64,000 nt of DNA. Origin: Jeotgalibaca porci. GTDB lineage: Bacteria; Bacillota; Bacilli; Lactobacillales; Aerococcaceae. Position 1 is the stretch's first letter; each line of letters starts with the position of its first letter. The stretch spans positions 62,001-126,000 of the forward strand of contig NZ_CP049889.1 of the NCBI RefSeq assembly GCF_011299095.1, given 5' to 3'. The position numbers were made by a program, and so were the translations under genes. The notes under the pieces are model-generated. The model had not been told where the DNA came from. It saw nothing but the letters and a program-made list of their open reading frames with translations, and did no database searches. This document shows, piece after piece, positions 9,073 to 19,264 of the stretch.

Positions 9073-11388
9073 TTGTTAAATGCACGATTAAATTGGCAGT
9101 TAAAAGAAAAATCTTTCCAGGATGAATCATTGGTTGCTCTTAAAAAGAACACTTCATACAGTGATGCTTTTCTATTATTATGTATCCAAAGAGGACTCGA
9201 AACAAAAGAACAAGTAGCACATTTTATTCAGCCAACAGATGAAGTGTTTCATGACCCGCATTTAATGCATGACATGGCTGTTGCGGTTAAGCGTATTACC
9301 CGTGCAATTGAAAACGGTGAAAGTATCGTCGTGTATGGTGATTACGATGCAGATGGTATTACAAGTACAACTATTTTAGTTGAAGCCATTGAAATACTAG
9401 GCGGAAATGTGTCATTCTATCTGCCTAATCGTTTTAAGGATGGTTACGGACCAAATAGTACTGTTTTTAAGCAGTTGATTGAAGAGGGCGCTGAGTTAAT
9501 CATTACGTGTGATAACGGAGTCAGTGGTCACGAGGCGATTGATCTTGCCATGAAATTGGGTACGGATGTCATCGTTACGGACCATCATGAATTACCGGAA
9601 GTACTCCCAGAAGCGTATTGTATTATTCACCCGCGTCATCCGGAAGGTGCTTACCCATTTGGTGATTTATCTGGAGCGGGAGTGGCGCTAAAAGTAGCAG
9701 CTGCGCTTTTTGAAAGAACACCGTATGAATTTTTGGATGTTGCAGCAATTGGGACCGTCAGTGACCTCGTTAGCTTGACAGATGAAAACAGGTGGATTGT
9801 ACAACATGGGATTGAAGCGTTAAAAAATACCGAACGAATGGGTCTGCACTTATTGCTTGAAAAGGCATCAGTATCCCTTGACGCAATTAGTGAGGAGACG
9901 ATTGGCTTTGTGATTGGCCCGCGCTTAAATGCGCTAGGGCGTCTGCATAACGCCTCACCAGGTGTGCATCTATTATTGTCATTCGATGAAGAAGAATTGG
10001 CAGAAATTGTTGAAAATATCCAACAGACAAATAGCAAAAGACAAGAAATCGTGTCGTCTATTTTCGAATCTGCTATCAATAAAGTGAAACAGTGGGAAGA
10101 GTTGCCAGATATCATTATTTTAAATGATGATTCTTGGCATGAAGGAGTACTGGGAATTGTTGCCAGCCGTATCGTCGAAGAAACCGGGCGTCCGACTATT
10201 TTATTACACTCCAATCCGGAAACCGGGATTGCGAAAGGGTCAGGACGGAGCATTGGCTCTTTCCATCTCTTCGAAGCACTCTCAAGTTGCTCAGACTATC
10301 TTCTGAAGTTTGGTGGACACACCATGGCTGCCGGGATGAGCGTGAATACGGAAAATATTCCGCAATTACTTACGGCAATGAATGAGTATGCAGCACCTTT
10401 GCATGATGAGATAGTGAAAGGCGATTTGATTCAGATTGATGAAATATTGACACTAAGTGACGTTAACATCGATTTATTAAAGGAAATCGAATTATTACGC
10501 CCCTTTGGAACAGACAATCCTAAACCAATCTTTGGTTTTGAGGATGTCCCCGCGACAAATGTCAAAAAAATCGGTGCCGATTTGAAACATTTGAAGTTAA
10601 TATTCCAATCGGAAAATGATTCGTTAGATGTTATCGGCTTTAATAAAGGTCATTTAGCAGCTCATTTGGATAATCAAAATGCTGTATCTGCCGTAGGTGA
10701 GTTGAGTATTAATACATGGCGTGATATTTCGAAGCCACAACTGCAATTAAAAGATGTCAAAGTCGATACAGCACAGTATTTCGATCGTCGGCAATCTAAG
10801 TTTGATCCTGAATCTTTAAAGCATACGAATAGCGTTTATCTCTTTTTCAATCAGAAGTTCTTTGATAAGGCGAGTGAAGAATTACCGCCTCAATCAGTTG
10901 CAGTCTTACTTGAGAGCGAGGAGGAAATCCCTGCTTTCTCTTCTGATTTGGTAAATCTTGTCATTTTAGATTGTCCAACTAATTTAGATATTTTAAGTCA
11001 GTTCCTTGCTCGTCATCCTTTTGATAATTACTTTGTATATGCATATCCGATTGACTTGATTCAAGCACAAGGGATGCCAACCAAAGATGTTTTTGCCCGT
11101 ACTTACAAATATCTCTATTCTAAAAAAGATATACCAGTCAGAGAAAAAATTAATGACCTGGCAACTTTCTTAAAAATAGATAAGAATATACTGATTTTTG
11201 TGATTCAGGTGTTTTTAGAGGCAAAATTTGTTACAATTGACTACGGCGTTCTTAATCCAGTTCCGAATCCACCAAAGCAGGTTCTGACAGAGACAGCTGT
11301 CTATAAGAAACGTTATAAAAAATTGCAATCAGAAAGAATGTTCATCTATAGTTCATTCGCTGATTTATCAAACTGGTTAAAAAAATAA
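9073..11388 (+). CDS. recJ: Single-stranded-DNA exonuclease RecJ
   Basis: A 771-residue 5'-3' exonuclease acting in RecF-pathway recombination and mismatch repair. DHH domain motifs are DYDADG near residue 88, CDNG, and DHHELPE near 169. The DHHA1 domain carries [10 protein letters not shown] near 413. An OB-like region and a long Firmicutes-type C-terminal extension follow. The start is TTG, fixed by AAGGAG at 9059-9064 eight bases upstream; there is no nearby in-frame ATG. apt lies 23 bases downstream. Confidence 0.96.
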   Translation: MLNARLNWQLKEKSFQDESLVALKKNTSYSDAFLLLCIQRGLETKEQVAHFIQPTDEVFHDPHLMHDMAVAVKRITRAIENGESIVVYGDYDADGITSTTILVEAIEILGGNVSFYLPNRFKDGYGPNSTVFKQLIEEGAELIITCDNGVSGHEAIDLAMKLGTDVIVTDHHELPEVLPEAYCIIHPRHPEGAYPFGDLSGAGVALKVAAALFERTPYEFLDVAAIGTVSDLVSLTDENRWIVQHGIEALKNTERMGLHLLLEKASVSLDAISEETIGFVIGPRLNALGRLHNASPGVHLLLSFDEEELAEIVENIQQTNSKRQEIVSSIFESAINKVKQWEELPDIIILNDDSWHEGVLGIVASRIVEETGRPTILLHSNPETGIAKGSGRSIGSFHLFEALSSCSDYLLKFGGHTMAAGMSVNTENIPQLLTAMNEYAAPLHDEIVKGDLIQIDEILTLSDVNIDLLKEIELLRPFGTDNPKPIFGFEDVPATNVKKIGADLKHLKLIFQSENDSLDVIGFNKGHLAAHLDNQNAVSAVGELSINTWRDISKPQLQLKDVKVDTAQYFDRRQSKFDPESLKHTNSVYLFFNQKFFDKASEELPPQSVAVLLESEEEIPAFSSDLVNLVILDCPTNLDILSQFLARHPFDNYFVYAYPIDLIQAQGMPTKDVFARTYKYLYSKKDIPVREKINDLATFLKIDKNILIFVIQVFLEAKFVTIDYGVLNPVPNPPKQVLTETAVYKKRYKKLQSERMFIYSSFADLSNWLKK

Positions 11389-11414
11389 ATAGTTTCCATA
11401 CAGGAGGAAATATG

Positions 11415-11927
11415 ATGAATTTGAAAGATTATATTACTGACGTAGTAGATTTTCCCGAAAAAGGAATTATCTTCCGCGACATCTCACCACTTATGCAAGA
11501 TGGGGACGCGTATCGCTTTGCAGTAAATGAAATCGTCGAGTTTGCAAAAGATTTAGGCGTTGATAAAGTTGTTGGACCTGAAGCACGTGGATTTATGGTT
11601 GGTTGTCCAGTTGCTGTTGGCCTAGGCTGTGGCTTCGCTATGGCGCGTAAAAAGGGTAAACTTCCACGCGAAACAGTTGAAGTTGATTACGGTTTAGAGT
11701 ACGGAGAAGCAACGCTTCAATTGCACTCTGACGCAGTAAAACCAGGCGAAAAAGTTCTTATCTGTGATGATTTGTTAGCTACAGGTGGAACAACGCTCGC
11801 AACAGTTGAATTAATTGAAAAGCTAGGCGGAGAAGTTGTTGGACTAGCATTCTTAATTGAATTAATGGACCTTAAAGGCCGTGACAAGATTGAGAAATAC
11901 ACAATTAAAACATTGATGGAATATTAA
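11415..11927 (+). CDS. apt: Adenine phosphoribosyltransferase
   Basis: A 170-residue purine salvage enzyme converting adenine and PRPP to [15 protein letters not shown] is the conserved opening, VVGPEARGF the base-binding part, and [13 protein letters not shown] the PRPP loop. Two adjacent ATGs exist (11412, 11415); AGGAGG at 11402-11407 is 7 bases from the second, which I chose. The recJ-apt pairing is common in Lactobacillales. It ends at a bidirectional terminator facing lexA. Confidence 0.97.
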   Translation: MNLKDYITDVVDFPEKGIIFRDISPLMQDGDAYRFAVNEIVEFAKDLGVDKVVGPEARGFMVGCPVAVGLGCGFAMARKKGKLPRETVEVDYGLEYGEATLQLHSDAVKPGEKVLICDDLLATGGTTLATVELIEKLGGEVVGLAFLIELMDLKGRDKIEKYTIKTLMEY

Positions 11928-11935
11928 TCACTAAA

Positions 11936-11978
11936 AAAAGCAAGAATCCCAGTTTTATAGACTGGAATTCTTGCTTTT
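11936..11978. terminator. Bidirectional terminator between apt and lexA
   Basis: Long arms AAAGCAAGAATCCCAGT and ACTGGAATTCTTGCTTT with one mismatch, A-rich on the left and T-rich on the right, between convergent genes. Confidence 0.9.
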
Positions 11979-11985
11979 AATTTTG

Positions 11986-12609
11986 TTATTGAATATGACT
12001 TCTGTATAACCCGATTACCTTACCTAATATTCTTACGTTATCAAGTATAATGGGATCCATCGTATCATTCTCGGGCTGTAAACGAATATGATTTTTTTCT
12101 TTAAAGAATCGTTTACAAGTGGCTTCATCTTCATCTGTTATAGCAATAACAATTTCGCCATTTTGTGCACTGCTTTGTTTTTTGACAATAACAGAGTCAT
12201 TATTTAAAATCCCTACGTTAATCATGCTTTCTCCTCTGATGGTCAGCATGAATAAATCATCAGATATATTCTTGAAGTTTGGTGGAATAGGGAAGAAGTC
12301 GGTTGCTTCCTCAACAGCTAAAATAGGTTCTCCTGCCGTTACAACCCCGAGGAGTGGCATTTGGTCGCTTTTAATTCCTAATTTGCTGAGGCCCATGTCT
12401 GTCACTTCAATAGCACGTGGTTTAGTCGGGTCACGATAAATGAGTCCAGCTTTTTCCAAGCGCGATAAATGACCGTGAACAGTAGAAGTAGATGAAAGGT
12501 CCACAGCGTTTCCGATTTCCCGAACAGTAGGTGGATAGCCTTTTTCTTGAACTTGCGTATATATATAATTTAAAACTTGCATTTGGCGTGTATCCTTATT
12601 TCCAGCCAT
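11986..12609 (-). CDS. lexA: SOS repressor LexA
   Basis: A 207-residue transcriptional repressor and self-cleaving serine protease of the SOS response. The winged-helix DNA-binding domain spans about residues 1-65 ([19 protein letters not shown]), and the S24 peptidase domain follows. The cleavage bond is Ala92-Gly93 in VVTAGEP; the catalytic pair is Ser128 (GESM) and Lys166 (ATCKRF). It is divergent from yneF, and its promoter carries an SOS box, so it is probably autoregulated. Confidence 0.97.
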   Translation of the reverse strand: MAGNKDTRQMQVLNYIYTQVQEKGYPPTVREIGNAVDLSSTSTVHGHLSRLEKAGLIYRDPTKPRAIEVTDMGLSKLGIKSDQMPLLGVVTAGEPILAVEEATDFFPIPPNFKNISDDLFMLTIRGESMINVGILNNDSVIVKKQSSAQNGEIVIAITDEDEATCKRFFKEKNHIRLQPENDTMDPIILDNVRILGKVIGLYRSHIQ

Positions 12610-12642
12610 AACCGCATCATCTCCGTGAATTTATTTACATTT

Positions 12643-12671
12643 ATTGTAGCATAGCAATAAATCGAAATCAA
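12643..12671 (-). promoter_or_regulatory. lexA promoter
   Basis: On the - strand, TTGATT (plus 12666-12671) and TACAAT (plus 12643-12648) are separated by 17 bases, upstream of lexA. The -35 box overlaps the SOS box. Confidence 0.75.
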
Positions 12672-12682
12672 ACAAACGTTCG
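12669..12682. promoter_or_regulatory. LexA-binding site (SOS box)
   Basis: CAAACAAACGTTCG matches the Firmicutes consensus CGAAC-N4-GTTCG at 9 of 10 fixed positions. It overlaps the lexA -35 box and lies upstream of yneF, so it can control lexA and possibly the divergent gene. Confidence 0.85.
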
Positions 12683-12786
12683 GTTTTGTTGAAAATTATT
12701 TATTAAACGTGAGTTTCTATTTCTTTTTCTGTCAAATTCTTGTAATATAATATAATGAACAGTTTCTTAAAGAAGGAGGAGATTAA

Positions 12787-13029
12787 ATGACTACTGGAGC
12801 TTGGATATTTATTGTTATAATAGGAATCCTTCTAGGCGCAGTTGGCGGCTTTTTCTTAGCTCGTCGTTACATGATGAACTATTTCCAAGAAAACCCACCG
12901 ATTTCTGAAGATATGCTGCGTGGCATGATGATGCAAATGGGACAAAAACCATCTGAACGTAAAGTGAAGCAAATCATGGCATCAATGAAAGCACAATCTA
13001 AAGCATCTAATAAAAAAACTAAGAAATAA
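12787..13029 (+). CDS. yneF: YneF family membrane protein (UPF0154)
   Basis: An 80-residue protein with one N-terminal transmembrane helix (about residues 5-25) and a positively charged cytosolic tail. The segment [19 protein letters not shown] is the family signature. The function is unknown. An AAGGAGG ribosome site lies 8-10 bases before the ATG, and a TATAAT at 12751-12756 with a weak -35 (CTGTCA, 16-base spacer) may be its promoter. It diverges from lexA across the SOS box, as in many Firmicutes. Confidence 0.9.
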   Translation: MTTGAWIFIVIIGILLGAVGGFFLARRYMMNYFQENPPISEDMLRGMMMQMGQKPSERKVKQIMASMKAQSKASNKKTKK

Positions 13030-13036
13030 ACTTTTT

Positions 13037-13076
13037 AGAATGCGGGTCATGTTACATGACTCACATTCTTTTTTTG
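13037..13076 (+). terminator. Terminator after yneF
   Basis: Arms AGAATGCGGGTCATG and CATGACTCACATTCT around TTA, ending in seven T. Confidence 0.9.
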
Positions 13077-13168
13077 TTTCCTGATTTCAGATAAAACCCT
13101 TGATGTAAAGGATTACGTTTTGTAGGGTAGAAACATAGAAATGATTCATTTTATTTTTTTGTTTCATT

Positions 13169-13186
13169 TTGTGATTTATTTAACAA
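13169..13186. promoter_or_regulatory. Putative Rex operator upstream of the alcohol dehydrogenase
   Basis: TTGTGATTTATTTAACAA matches the Rex palindrome TTGTGA-N6-TCACAA with one mismatch in the half-sites. It lies about 20 bases before the start codon of an NAD-linked dehydrogenase, a class of gene often repressed by the NADH sensor Rex. No rex gene is in the window. Confidence 0.6.
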
Positions 13187-13207
13187 ACTAAAAACGGAGG
13201 TAATGTG

Positions 13208-14221
13208 ATGAAAGCTATTGTTGCTACGGAAAATCGAGAAGCAAAGGTAATTGAAAAGGATTTGAGAGAGCTTCGGAGTGGTGAAGCACTTCTAGATATG
13301 GAATGCTGTGGTGTTTGTCATACTGATATGCATGTTAAAAATGCAGACTTTGGGGATGTAACGGGTCGGGTATTGGGCCACGAAGGAATTGGTGTTGTAA
13401 AAGAGGTAGCTGAAGGAGTAACATCTTTAAAACCCGGGGACAGAGCGAGTGTTGCCTGGTTCTTCGAAGGATGTGGCCATTGTGAATATTGCGTAACTGG
13501 TAGAGAAACACTGTGTCGCAGTGCTAAAAACTCAGGTTACAGCGTTGATGGCGGGATGTCCGAACAATGTATTGTGACTGCAGACTACGCTGTTAAAGTA
13601 CCGGACAATTTATCCTCTGCTGCAGCAAGTAGTATTACGTGTGCAGGCGTTACAACCTACAAGGCGATTAAAGTTTCTAATACACAGGCTGGGGATTGGA
13701 TCATTATTTCCGGAATGGGTGGACTGGGTAACTTAGCCCTTCAATATGCCAAGAATGTTTTTAATTTAAAAGTTATTGCCGTAGATATTAACGAAGCGCA
13801 ATTGGATTTCGCCAAAGAGATGGGTGCAGATATTTGTATTAATCCGTTAAACGAAGATTTAGCGAAAGTCGCCCAAGAAAAAGTGGGTGGGGCACATGTA
13901 GCGGTCGTTACAGCAGTTGGCAAGGCAGCCTTTAATGCAGCTGTTGATGCTGTAAGAGCGGGCGGAACGATTGTAGCAGTTGGTTTGCCTGTAGAATCCA
14001 TGGATTTAAGTATTCCGCGTTTAGTTCTGGACGGCATTCAAGTAATTGGTAGTTTAGTAGGAACACGCCAAGACTTGAAAGAATCTTTCCAATTTGCAGC
14101 TGAAGGGAAAGTTGTTCCAAAATTCGAAATGAGATCCATGGAAGATATCAATGATATCTTTACAGAGATGGAAGAGGGTAAAATCAAAGGCCGGATGGTT
14201 ATTGACTTGAAAAATACATAA
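13208..14221 (+). CDS. adhP: Zinc-dependent alcohol dehydrogenase (AdhP type)
   Basis: A 337-residue medium-chain dehydrogenase, probably interconverting ethanol and acetaldehyde with [11 protein letters not shown] and GHEGIGVV supply the catalytic zinc ligands, [16 protein letters not shown] the four structural-zinc cysteines, and GMGGLGNLA the Rossmann loop near residue 170. The ATG at 13208 lies 7 bases after GGAGG, so I prefer it to the GTG at 13205. The gene is monocistronic, between the yneF terminator and a bidirectional terminator, with a Rex-like operator upstream. The exact alcohol used is inferred. Confidence 0.9.
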   Translation: MKAIVATENREAKVIEKDLRELRSGEALLDMECCGVCHTDMHVKNADFGDVTGRVLGHEGIGVVKEVAEGVTSLKPGDRASVAWFFEGCGHCEYCVTGRETLCRSAKNSGYSVDGGMSEQCIVTADYAVKVPDNLSSAAASSITCAGVTTYKAIKVSNTQAGDWIIISGMGGLGNLALQYAKNVFNLKVIAVDINEAQLDFAKEMGADICINPLNEDLAKVAQEKVGGAHVAVVTAVGKAAFNAAVDAVRAGGTIVAVGLPVESMDLSIPRLVLDGIQVIGSLVGTRQDLKESFQFAAEGKVVPKFEMRSMEDINDIFTEMEEGKIKGRMVIDLKNT

Positions 14222-14230
14222 GAGAATATC

Positions 14231-14263
14231 AAAAAGAAGTGACCATAGCGGTCACTTCTTTTT
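14231..14263. terminator. Bidirectional terminator between adhP and plsC
   Basis: Perfect 14-base arms AAAAAGAAGTGACC and GGTCACTTCTTTTT around a 5-base loop. It overlaps the last codons of the convergent plsC gene. Confidence 0.92.
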
Positions 14264-14872
14264 GAATTCATGTACGAAATCAGGATTTATTTCTTTATCA
14301 AGACGCGCAAATGATTGCTCGAGCTCTAAATCAATCTCGGCCATTTTTTCTCGTGGCATTCTGCCTTCTGGAATTTGAATGATATCTCCAAAACGAACAA
14401 CTGCTTTTTGACGCTTCAATAAGTCCTTGAATGTAAAAGGTCCTTGGAAAACAACTGGTACAATCGGAACTTTAGCCATCCGGGCGATTGTTGTAGTGCC
14501 ACCTTTTACAGCAGCATCATAACGTGTACCCGTAGAAAAGATAAAGAAGTTCAAATTTCCTTCCTTCAGAACGGAAACAGGGTGCTTAATTGCACTTGGA
14601 CCCGGATTCGCACGGTCAACAGGGAATGCATTCATTTTTCTCAAAAGAAAATTAACAAATTTGTTATCGAATAATTCTTTTTTAGCCATAGTTGTATATC
14701 TATGCGGGTAAGCCGCAATCGCAATAAAAACAGGGTCCAACCAACTGCGATGGGGTGCAGCCAACACATAGGTTGTACCTTCAGGCAGTTTTTCTTTATT
14801 TTGGGCGTGGATACGACCATTGAGTATAAGTAATAAAAAATGAACAAAACGAATGACGAAATTATAGAACAT
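14252..14872 (-). CDS. plsC: 1-acyl-sn-glycerol-3-phosphate acyltransferase
   Basis: A 206-residue membrane-associated enzyme that acylates lysophosphatidic acid to phosphatidic acid, the substrate of CdsA further along the window. Block I is HRSWLD (the HX4D catalytic motif) near residue 42, block II FPVDR near 80, block III FSTGTR, and block IV VPIVPVVFQGP. A hydrophobic N-terminal helix anchors it. It is transcribed alone on the - strand and converges on adhP. The length is normal. Confidence 0.92.
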   Translation of the reverse strand: MFYNFVIRFVHFLLLILNGRIHAQNKEKLPEGTTYVLAAPHRSWLDPVFIAIAAYPHRYTTMAKKELFDNKFVNFLLRKMNAFPVDRANPGPSAIKHPVSVLKEGNLNFFIFSTGTRYDAAVKGGTTTIARMAKVPIVPVVFQGPFTFKDLLKRQKAVVRFGDIIQIPEGRMPREKMAEIDLELEQSFARLDKEINPDFVHEFKKK

Positions 14873-14993
14873 ACTGGAATACCTCCAAGTGAATTAATAA
14901 TGTCTAGTATGCGGTATATTTATTGTTTTTTCAAGATTGCAGAAATCATTTTTTGTCAGCTTGCAGCAAAGAAAAAAGTTTCTGAAAAAATAC

Positions 14994-15021
14994 TTGCATT
15001 TTTTTTGAGACCTAGTATAAT
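14994..15021 (+). promoter_or_regulatory. rpsB-tsf promoter
   Basis: TTGCAT (14994-14999) and a perfect TATAAT (15016-15021) with a 16-base spacer, about 125 bases before rpsB. Confidence 0.8.
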
Positions 15022-15026
15022 TGATT

Positions 15027-15147
15027 ACGGTGCTTAAGCACTAAATTTCACACCATAGTTGATATGAGAGTGGGTGCTCCTCAGGGAGTCTCTTTTATAG
15101 TTGATGCTATGGGAGGAAAAAATAAAACCAATATGGAGGAATAAATC
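15027..15147 (+). promoter_or_regulatory. Structured 5' leader of rpsB
   Basis: A leader of about 120 bases with repeated pairing potential: GTGCTTAAGCAC is self-complementary, CCATAG (15054-15059) can pair with CTATGG (15107-15112), and CTCCTCAGGGAG can form a small hairpin. S2 leaders are autoregulated in several bacteria, so this may be a binding site for S2. There is no U-tailed hairpin, which points to translational rather than transcriptional control. This is inference. Confidence 0.5.
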
Positions 15148-15924
15148 ATGGCAGTTATCTCAATGAAACAATTGCTTGAAGCAGGTGTTCACTTCGGTCA
15201 CCAGACACGTCGTTGGAACCCAAAAATGAAACAATATATCTTTACAGAAAGAAACGGTATCTACATCATTGATCTACAAAAGACAGTGAAATTGGTAGAC
15301 AACGCATATAACTACATGCGCGATATCGCTGAAGACGGCGGAGTAGCTCTATTCGTAGGTACTAAAAAACAAGCTCAAGATTCAATCAAAGATGAAGCTA
15401 TCCGTTCTGGTCAATACTTCGTTAACCACCGTTGGTTAGGTGGAACTTTGACTAACTGGGATACAATCCAAAAACGTATCAAACGTTTGAAAGATATCGA
15501 AAGAATGTCTGAAGACGGTACTTTCGAACTACTTCCTAAAAAAGAAGTTGGTATCTTAGTTAAAGAACAAGAACGTCTAGAAAAATTCTTAGGCGGAATT
15601 AAAGATATGCCAAGAATTCCAGATGTAATGTTCATCGTTGACCCAAGAAAAGAAAGAATCGCTGTTCAAGAAGCTCACAAACTAAACATTCCTATCGTTG
15701 CTATGGTTGATACTAACTGTGATCCAGACGAAATTGATGTTGTAATCCCATCTAACGACGATGCAATTCGTGCGGTTAAATTGATTACTGCTAAAATGGC
15801 TGATGCTTTCATCGAAGGAAACCAAGGTGCAGACCAAGAAGTTGAAGAAGCTTTTGCTTCTAAGACAGACGAAGCAACTTCATTAGAAGAAATCGTTGAA
15901 GTTGTTGAAGGCGACAACGCTTAA
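15148..15924 (+). CDS. rpsB: 30S ribosomal protein S2
   Basis: A 258-residue small-subunit protein needed late in 30S assembly. The opening [25 protein letters not shown] is diagnostic (written here in part), as are [23 protein letters not shown] and [12 protein letters not shown]. It has an acidic C-terminal tail of about 30 residues. TATGGAGG precedes the ATG. tsf follows after an attenuator-like hairpin. Confidence 0.98.
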   Translation: MAVISMKQLLEAGVHFGHQTRRWNPKMKQYIFTERNGIYIIDLQKTVKLVDNAYNYMRDIAEDGGVALFVGTKKQAQDSIKDEAIRSGQYFVNHRWLGGTLTNWDTIQKRIKRLKDIERMSEDGTFELLPKKEVGILVKEQERLEKFLGGIKDMPRIPDVMFIVDPRKERIAVQEAHKLNIPIVAMVDTNCDPDEIDVVIPSNDDAIRAVKLITAKMADAFIEGNQGADQEVEEAFASKTDEATSLEEIVEVVEGDNA

Positions 15925-15962
15925 GACTGAACTTTTAATGGTTTAACATGATGAATCAAATG

Positions 15963-16031
15963 GCTGTCTCATAAATAAGAAAGATATTGCAGCAAAAGCC
16001 AGCATCTCTCTATTTTTGAGGCAGCTTTTTA
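15963..16031 (+). terminator. Attenuator-like terminator between rpsB and tsf
   Basis: Arms GCTGTCTCA (15963-15971) and TGAGGCAGC (16017-16025), with one G-U pair, are followed by five T. The loop is long (about 45 bases). It probably lowers tsf transcription relative to rpsB. Confidence 0.65.
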
Positions 16032-16064
16032 TATGAATACATATACAACAGGAGGATTTTTATA

Positions 16065-16943
16065 ATGGCACAAATTTCAGCAAAATTAGTTAAAGAATTA
16101 CGTGATATGACTGGCGTTGGTATGATGGACGCTAAACGCGCACTTGTAGCTGTAGAAGGCGACATGGAAGCAGCAGTAGATTACCTACGTGAAAACGGAA
16201 TGGCAAAGGCAGCTAAAAAAGCTGACCGTATTGCTGCTGAAGGACTAGCTAACGTTTCTGTTGACGGCAACACTGCTGTTGTTGTAGAAATCAACGCTGA
16301 GACAGACTTCGTTGCTAAAAACGACCAATTCCAAGGTTTAGTTAAATCAGTTACAGACTTATTGGCTGCTAATAAACCAGCTGACATGGAAGCTGCTTTG
16401 GCATTGCCAACTGAAGAAGGAACATTGAACGAAACAATCCAAACAGCAACAACTAAAATCGGAGAAAAAATTTCTCTACGTCGTTTCGAAATCGTTGAGA
16501 AAACTGATTCTCAATCTTTCGGAGCTTACCTACACCAAGGTGGACGTATTGCTGTATTGACTGTTCTTGAAGGTGCTGACGAAGAAACAGCTAAAGATAT
16601 TGCTATGCACGTAGCTGCAATCAACCCTAAATATGTTTCTCGTGAACAAGTTCCTGCTGAAGTTGTAGAACATGAGAAAAAAGTTCTTACAGAACAAGCT
16701 TTGAATGAAGGCAAACCCGCAAACATCGTTGAAAAAATGATCGTTGGACGTTTGAACAAATTCTTAGCAGAAATCTCATTGAATGACCAACCATTTGTTA
16801 AAGATCCTGATATGACTGTAGCGAAATTCGCTGAAGCTAAAAAAGGTTCTGTATTGTCATTCGTACGTTTTGAAGTAGGCGAAGGTCTAGAAAAACGTCA
16901 AGAAAACTTCGCTGAAGAAGTAATGAGCCAAATTAAAAAATAA
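16065..16943 (+). CDS. tsf: Elongation factor Ts
   Basis: A 292-residue guanine nucleotide exchange factor for EF-Tu. The N-terminal UBA-like module has [16 protein letters not shown], and the core has the EF-Ts signature [11 protein letters not shown] with the catalytic TDFV. A second core half lies beyond residue 140. The ribosome site AGGAGG is well placed. It is the second gene of the rpsB-tsf operon and is followed by a terminator. Confidence 0.98.
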   Translation: MAQISAKLVKELRDMTGVGMMDAKRALVAVEGDMEAAVDYLRENGMAKAAKKADRIAAEGLANVSVDGNTAVVVEINAETDFVAKNDQFQGLVKSVTDLLAANKPADMEAALALPTEEGTLNETIQTATTKIGEKISLRRFEIVEKTDSQSFGAYLHQGGRIAVLTVLEGADEETAKDIAMHVAAINPKYVSREQVPAEVVEHEKKVLTEQALNEGKPANIVEKMIVGRLNKFLAEISLNDQPFVKDPDMTVAKFAEAKKGSVLSFVRFEVGEGLEKRQENFAEEVMSQIKK

Positions 16944-16956
16944 TAAGCTTAAGAGT

Positions 16957-16986
16957 AGCCTGGGGCAAATGTCTCAGGCTTTCTCA
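16957..16986 (+). terminator. Terminator after tsf
   Basis: Arms AGCCTGGGGC and GTCTCAGGCT, with a mismatch, followed by TTTCTC. Confidence 0.7.
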
Positions 16987-17027
16987 CTATACTGATAAAA
17001 GTTTGCAACTATACAATGGAGGATTAA

Positions 17028-17759
<732 letters not shown>

Positions 17760-17761
17760 TT

Positions 17762-18316
17762 ATGAAAGATATTTTAAATAATGCAACTGACCGTATGAAA
17801 AAGGCTGAAGCATCATTAGAACGTGAGCTAGGTTCAATTCGTGCAGGCGTAGCAAACGCAAGTTTATTGGATCGTATTGAAGTTGAATATTACGGTGCTT
17901 TAACACCTGTAAATCAGCTTGCTTCAATCAATATTCCAGAAGCAAGAATGCTTACAATCACACCTTACGATAAATCAAGCTTGGGTGATATTGAACGTGC
18001 CATTTACCAAAGTGATTTAGGTATCAGTCCAACAAACGACGGTACTTTAATTCGTTTAGTAATCCCAGCTTTGACAGAAGAAAGAAGAAAAGACTTAGCT
18101 AAACTTGTAGGTAAAAATAGCGAAAACGCTAAAGTCGCTGTCCGTAATATTCGTCGTGACGCTATGGATGCTTTGAAGAAAGCTGAGAAGAGTGGCGATA
18201 TTTCTGAAGACGAGTTGCACGTTAACGAGAAAAAAGTTCAAGAGTTGACAGATGCAAGTACTAAGAGAATCGATGAAATTGCAGCCAAAAAAGAAACTGA
18301 ATTGTTAGATAAGTAA
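17762..18316 (+). CDS. frr: Ribosome recycling factor
   Basis: A 184-residue tRNA-shaped protein that splits post-termination ribosomes with [21 protein letters not shown] opens domain I, and [12 protein letters not shown] closes the three-helix bundle. The AGGGGG site lies in the 3' end of pyrH. The operon ends at the terminator just downstream. Confidence 0.98.
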   Translation: MKDILNNATDRMKKAEASLERELGSIRAGVANASLLDRIEVEYYGALTPVNQLASINIPEARMLTITPYDKSSLGDIERAIYQSDLGISPTNDGTLIRLVIPALTEERRKDLAKLVGKNSENAKVAVRNIRRDAMDALKKAEKSGDISEDELHVNEKKVQELTDASTKRIDEIAAKKETELLDK

Positions 18317-18329
18317 TCATTAGCTAGAG

Positions 18330-18358
18330 GGGCTGGGAGTTATTTCCCGGCCCTTTTA
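18330..18358 (+). terminator. Terminator after frr
   Basis: Arms GGGCTGGGA and TCCCGGCCC with one G-U pair, followed by TTTTA. Confidence 0.85.
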
Positions 18359-18431
18359 TGTTTGCGAATAGCTGCTCTTGCATTCCTATTAAAAGGCAAA
18401 AAGCCATATAATTTAACAAACAAATAAGCTA

Positions 18432-18467
18432 TTACCAGTTGGTAAACATGCGATTGTCTGCTAAAAT
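18432..18467 (+). promoter_or_regulatory. uppS operon promoter with overlapping dyad
   Basis: TTGGTA (18439-18444) and TAAAAT (18462-18467) are 17 bases apart. A dyad TTACCAGTTGGTAA (18432-18445) covers the -35 box, which could be an operator. Confidence 0.6.
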
Positions 18468-18501
18468 GAAATGAGTTAACTAGGTGAAAGTAGGTATAAT
18501 A

Positions 18502-19254
18502 ATGGCTCTTTTCGATAAAAAAAAATCCTACCAGCTGGATAAAAATGGAATAATTCCTTCTCATATCGCTATTATCATGGATGGTAATGGACGCTGGGCG
18601 AAAAAAAGAATGATGCCGCGTATATACGGGCACAAAGAGGGAATGAACACAGTAAAAAAAATTGCTTTACATGCCGATAGCTTGGGTGTAAAAGTTTTAA
18701 CACTATATGCATTCTCGACAGAGAATTGGAAACGACCAGAAGAGGAAGTCTCCTTTTTGATGAATTTACCCATTGATTTCTTTGATGTCTTTATGCCTGA
18801 GCTCAAGGCCAATAATATCCGTGTCAACGTCATTGGATGGGAAGATCAGCTTCCGAAACATACCAAAGAAAAAGTCATGGATGCTGTCGACCAAACAAAA
18901 AATAATACGGGTATGGTATTAAATTTCGCATTAAATTATGGTTCACGTCAAGAAATCACACAAGTTGTGAAGGCAGTAGCTGAAAAAATTTCCAATGACG
19001 AGCTTTCAGTGGATGAAGTGACAGAAGAATATATTTCTAATGCTTTATTTACTGGAGATTTGGGAGAGATGCGTGATCCAGAATTACTAATCCGCACAAG
19101 TGGCGAATTAAGAATTAGTAATTTTCTTCTCTGGCAAATTGCATACAGTGAACTTTACTTCACTGATGAATTTTGGCCTGATTTCAGTGCGGAATCATTA
19201 GAAAAAGCTGTAGCCGATTATCAGAAACGTCATCGTCGCTATGGCGGATTGTGA
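18502..19254 (+). CDS. uppS: Undecaprenyl diphosphate synthase
   Basis: A 250-residue cis-prenyltransferase making the C55 lipid carrier for cell-wall synthesis. IIMDGNGRWAKKR near the N-terminus binds the diphosphate, GHKEGM follows, and the C-terminal LLIRTSGELRISNFLLWQ is typical. The frame opens at GTG 18484, but the ATG at 18502 has AGTAGG 7 bases upstream and gives the family-like start. It heads the uppS-cdsA-rseP cluster. A transcript reaching polC would have to pass the hairpin after rseP. Confidence 0.95.
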   Translation: MALFDKKKSYQLDKNGIIPSHIAIIMDGNGRWAKKRMMPRIYGHKEGMNTVKKIALHADSLGVKVLTLYAFSTENWKRPEEEVSFLMNLPIDFFDVFMPELKANNIRVNVIGWEDQLPKHTKEKVMDAVDQTKNNTGMVLNFALNYGSRQEITQVVKAVAEKISNDELSVDEVTEEYISNALFTGDLGEMRDPELLIRTSGELRISNFLLWQIAYSELYFTDEFWPDFSAESLEKAVADYQKRHRRYGGL

Positions 19255-19264
19255 GGTTGGATAA

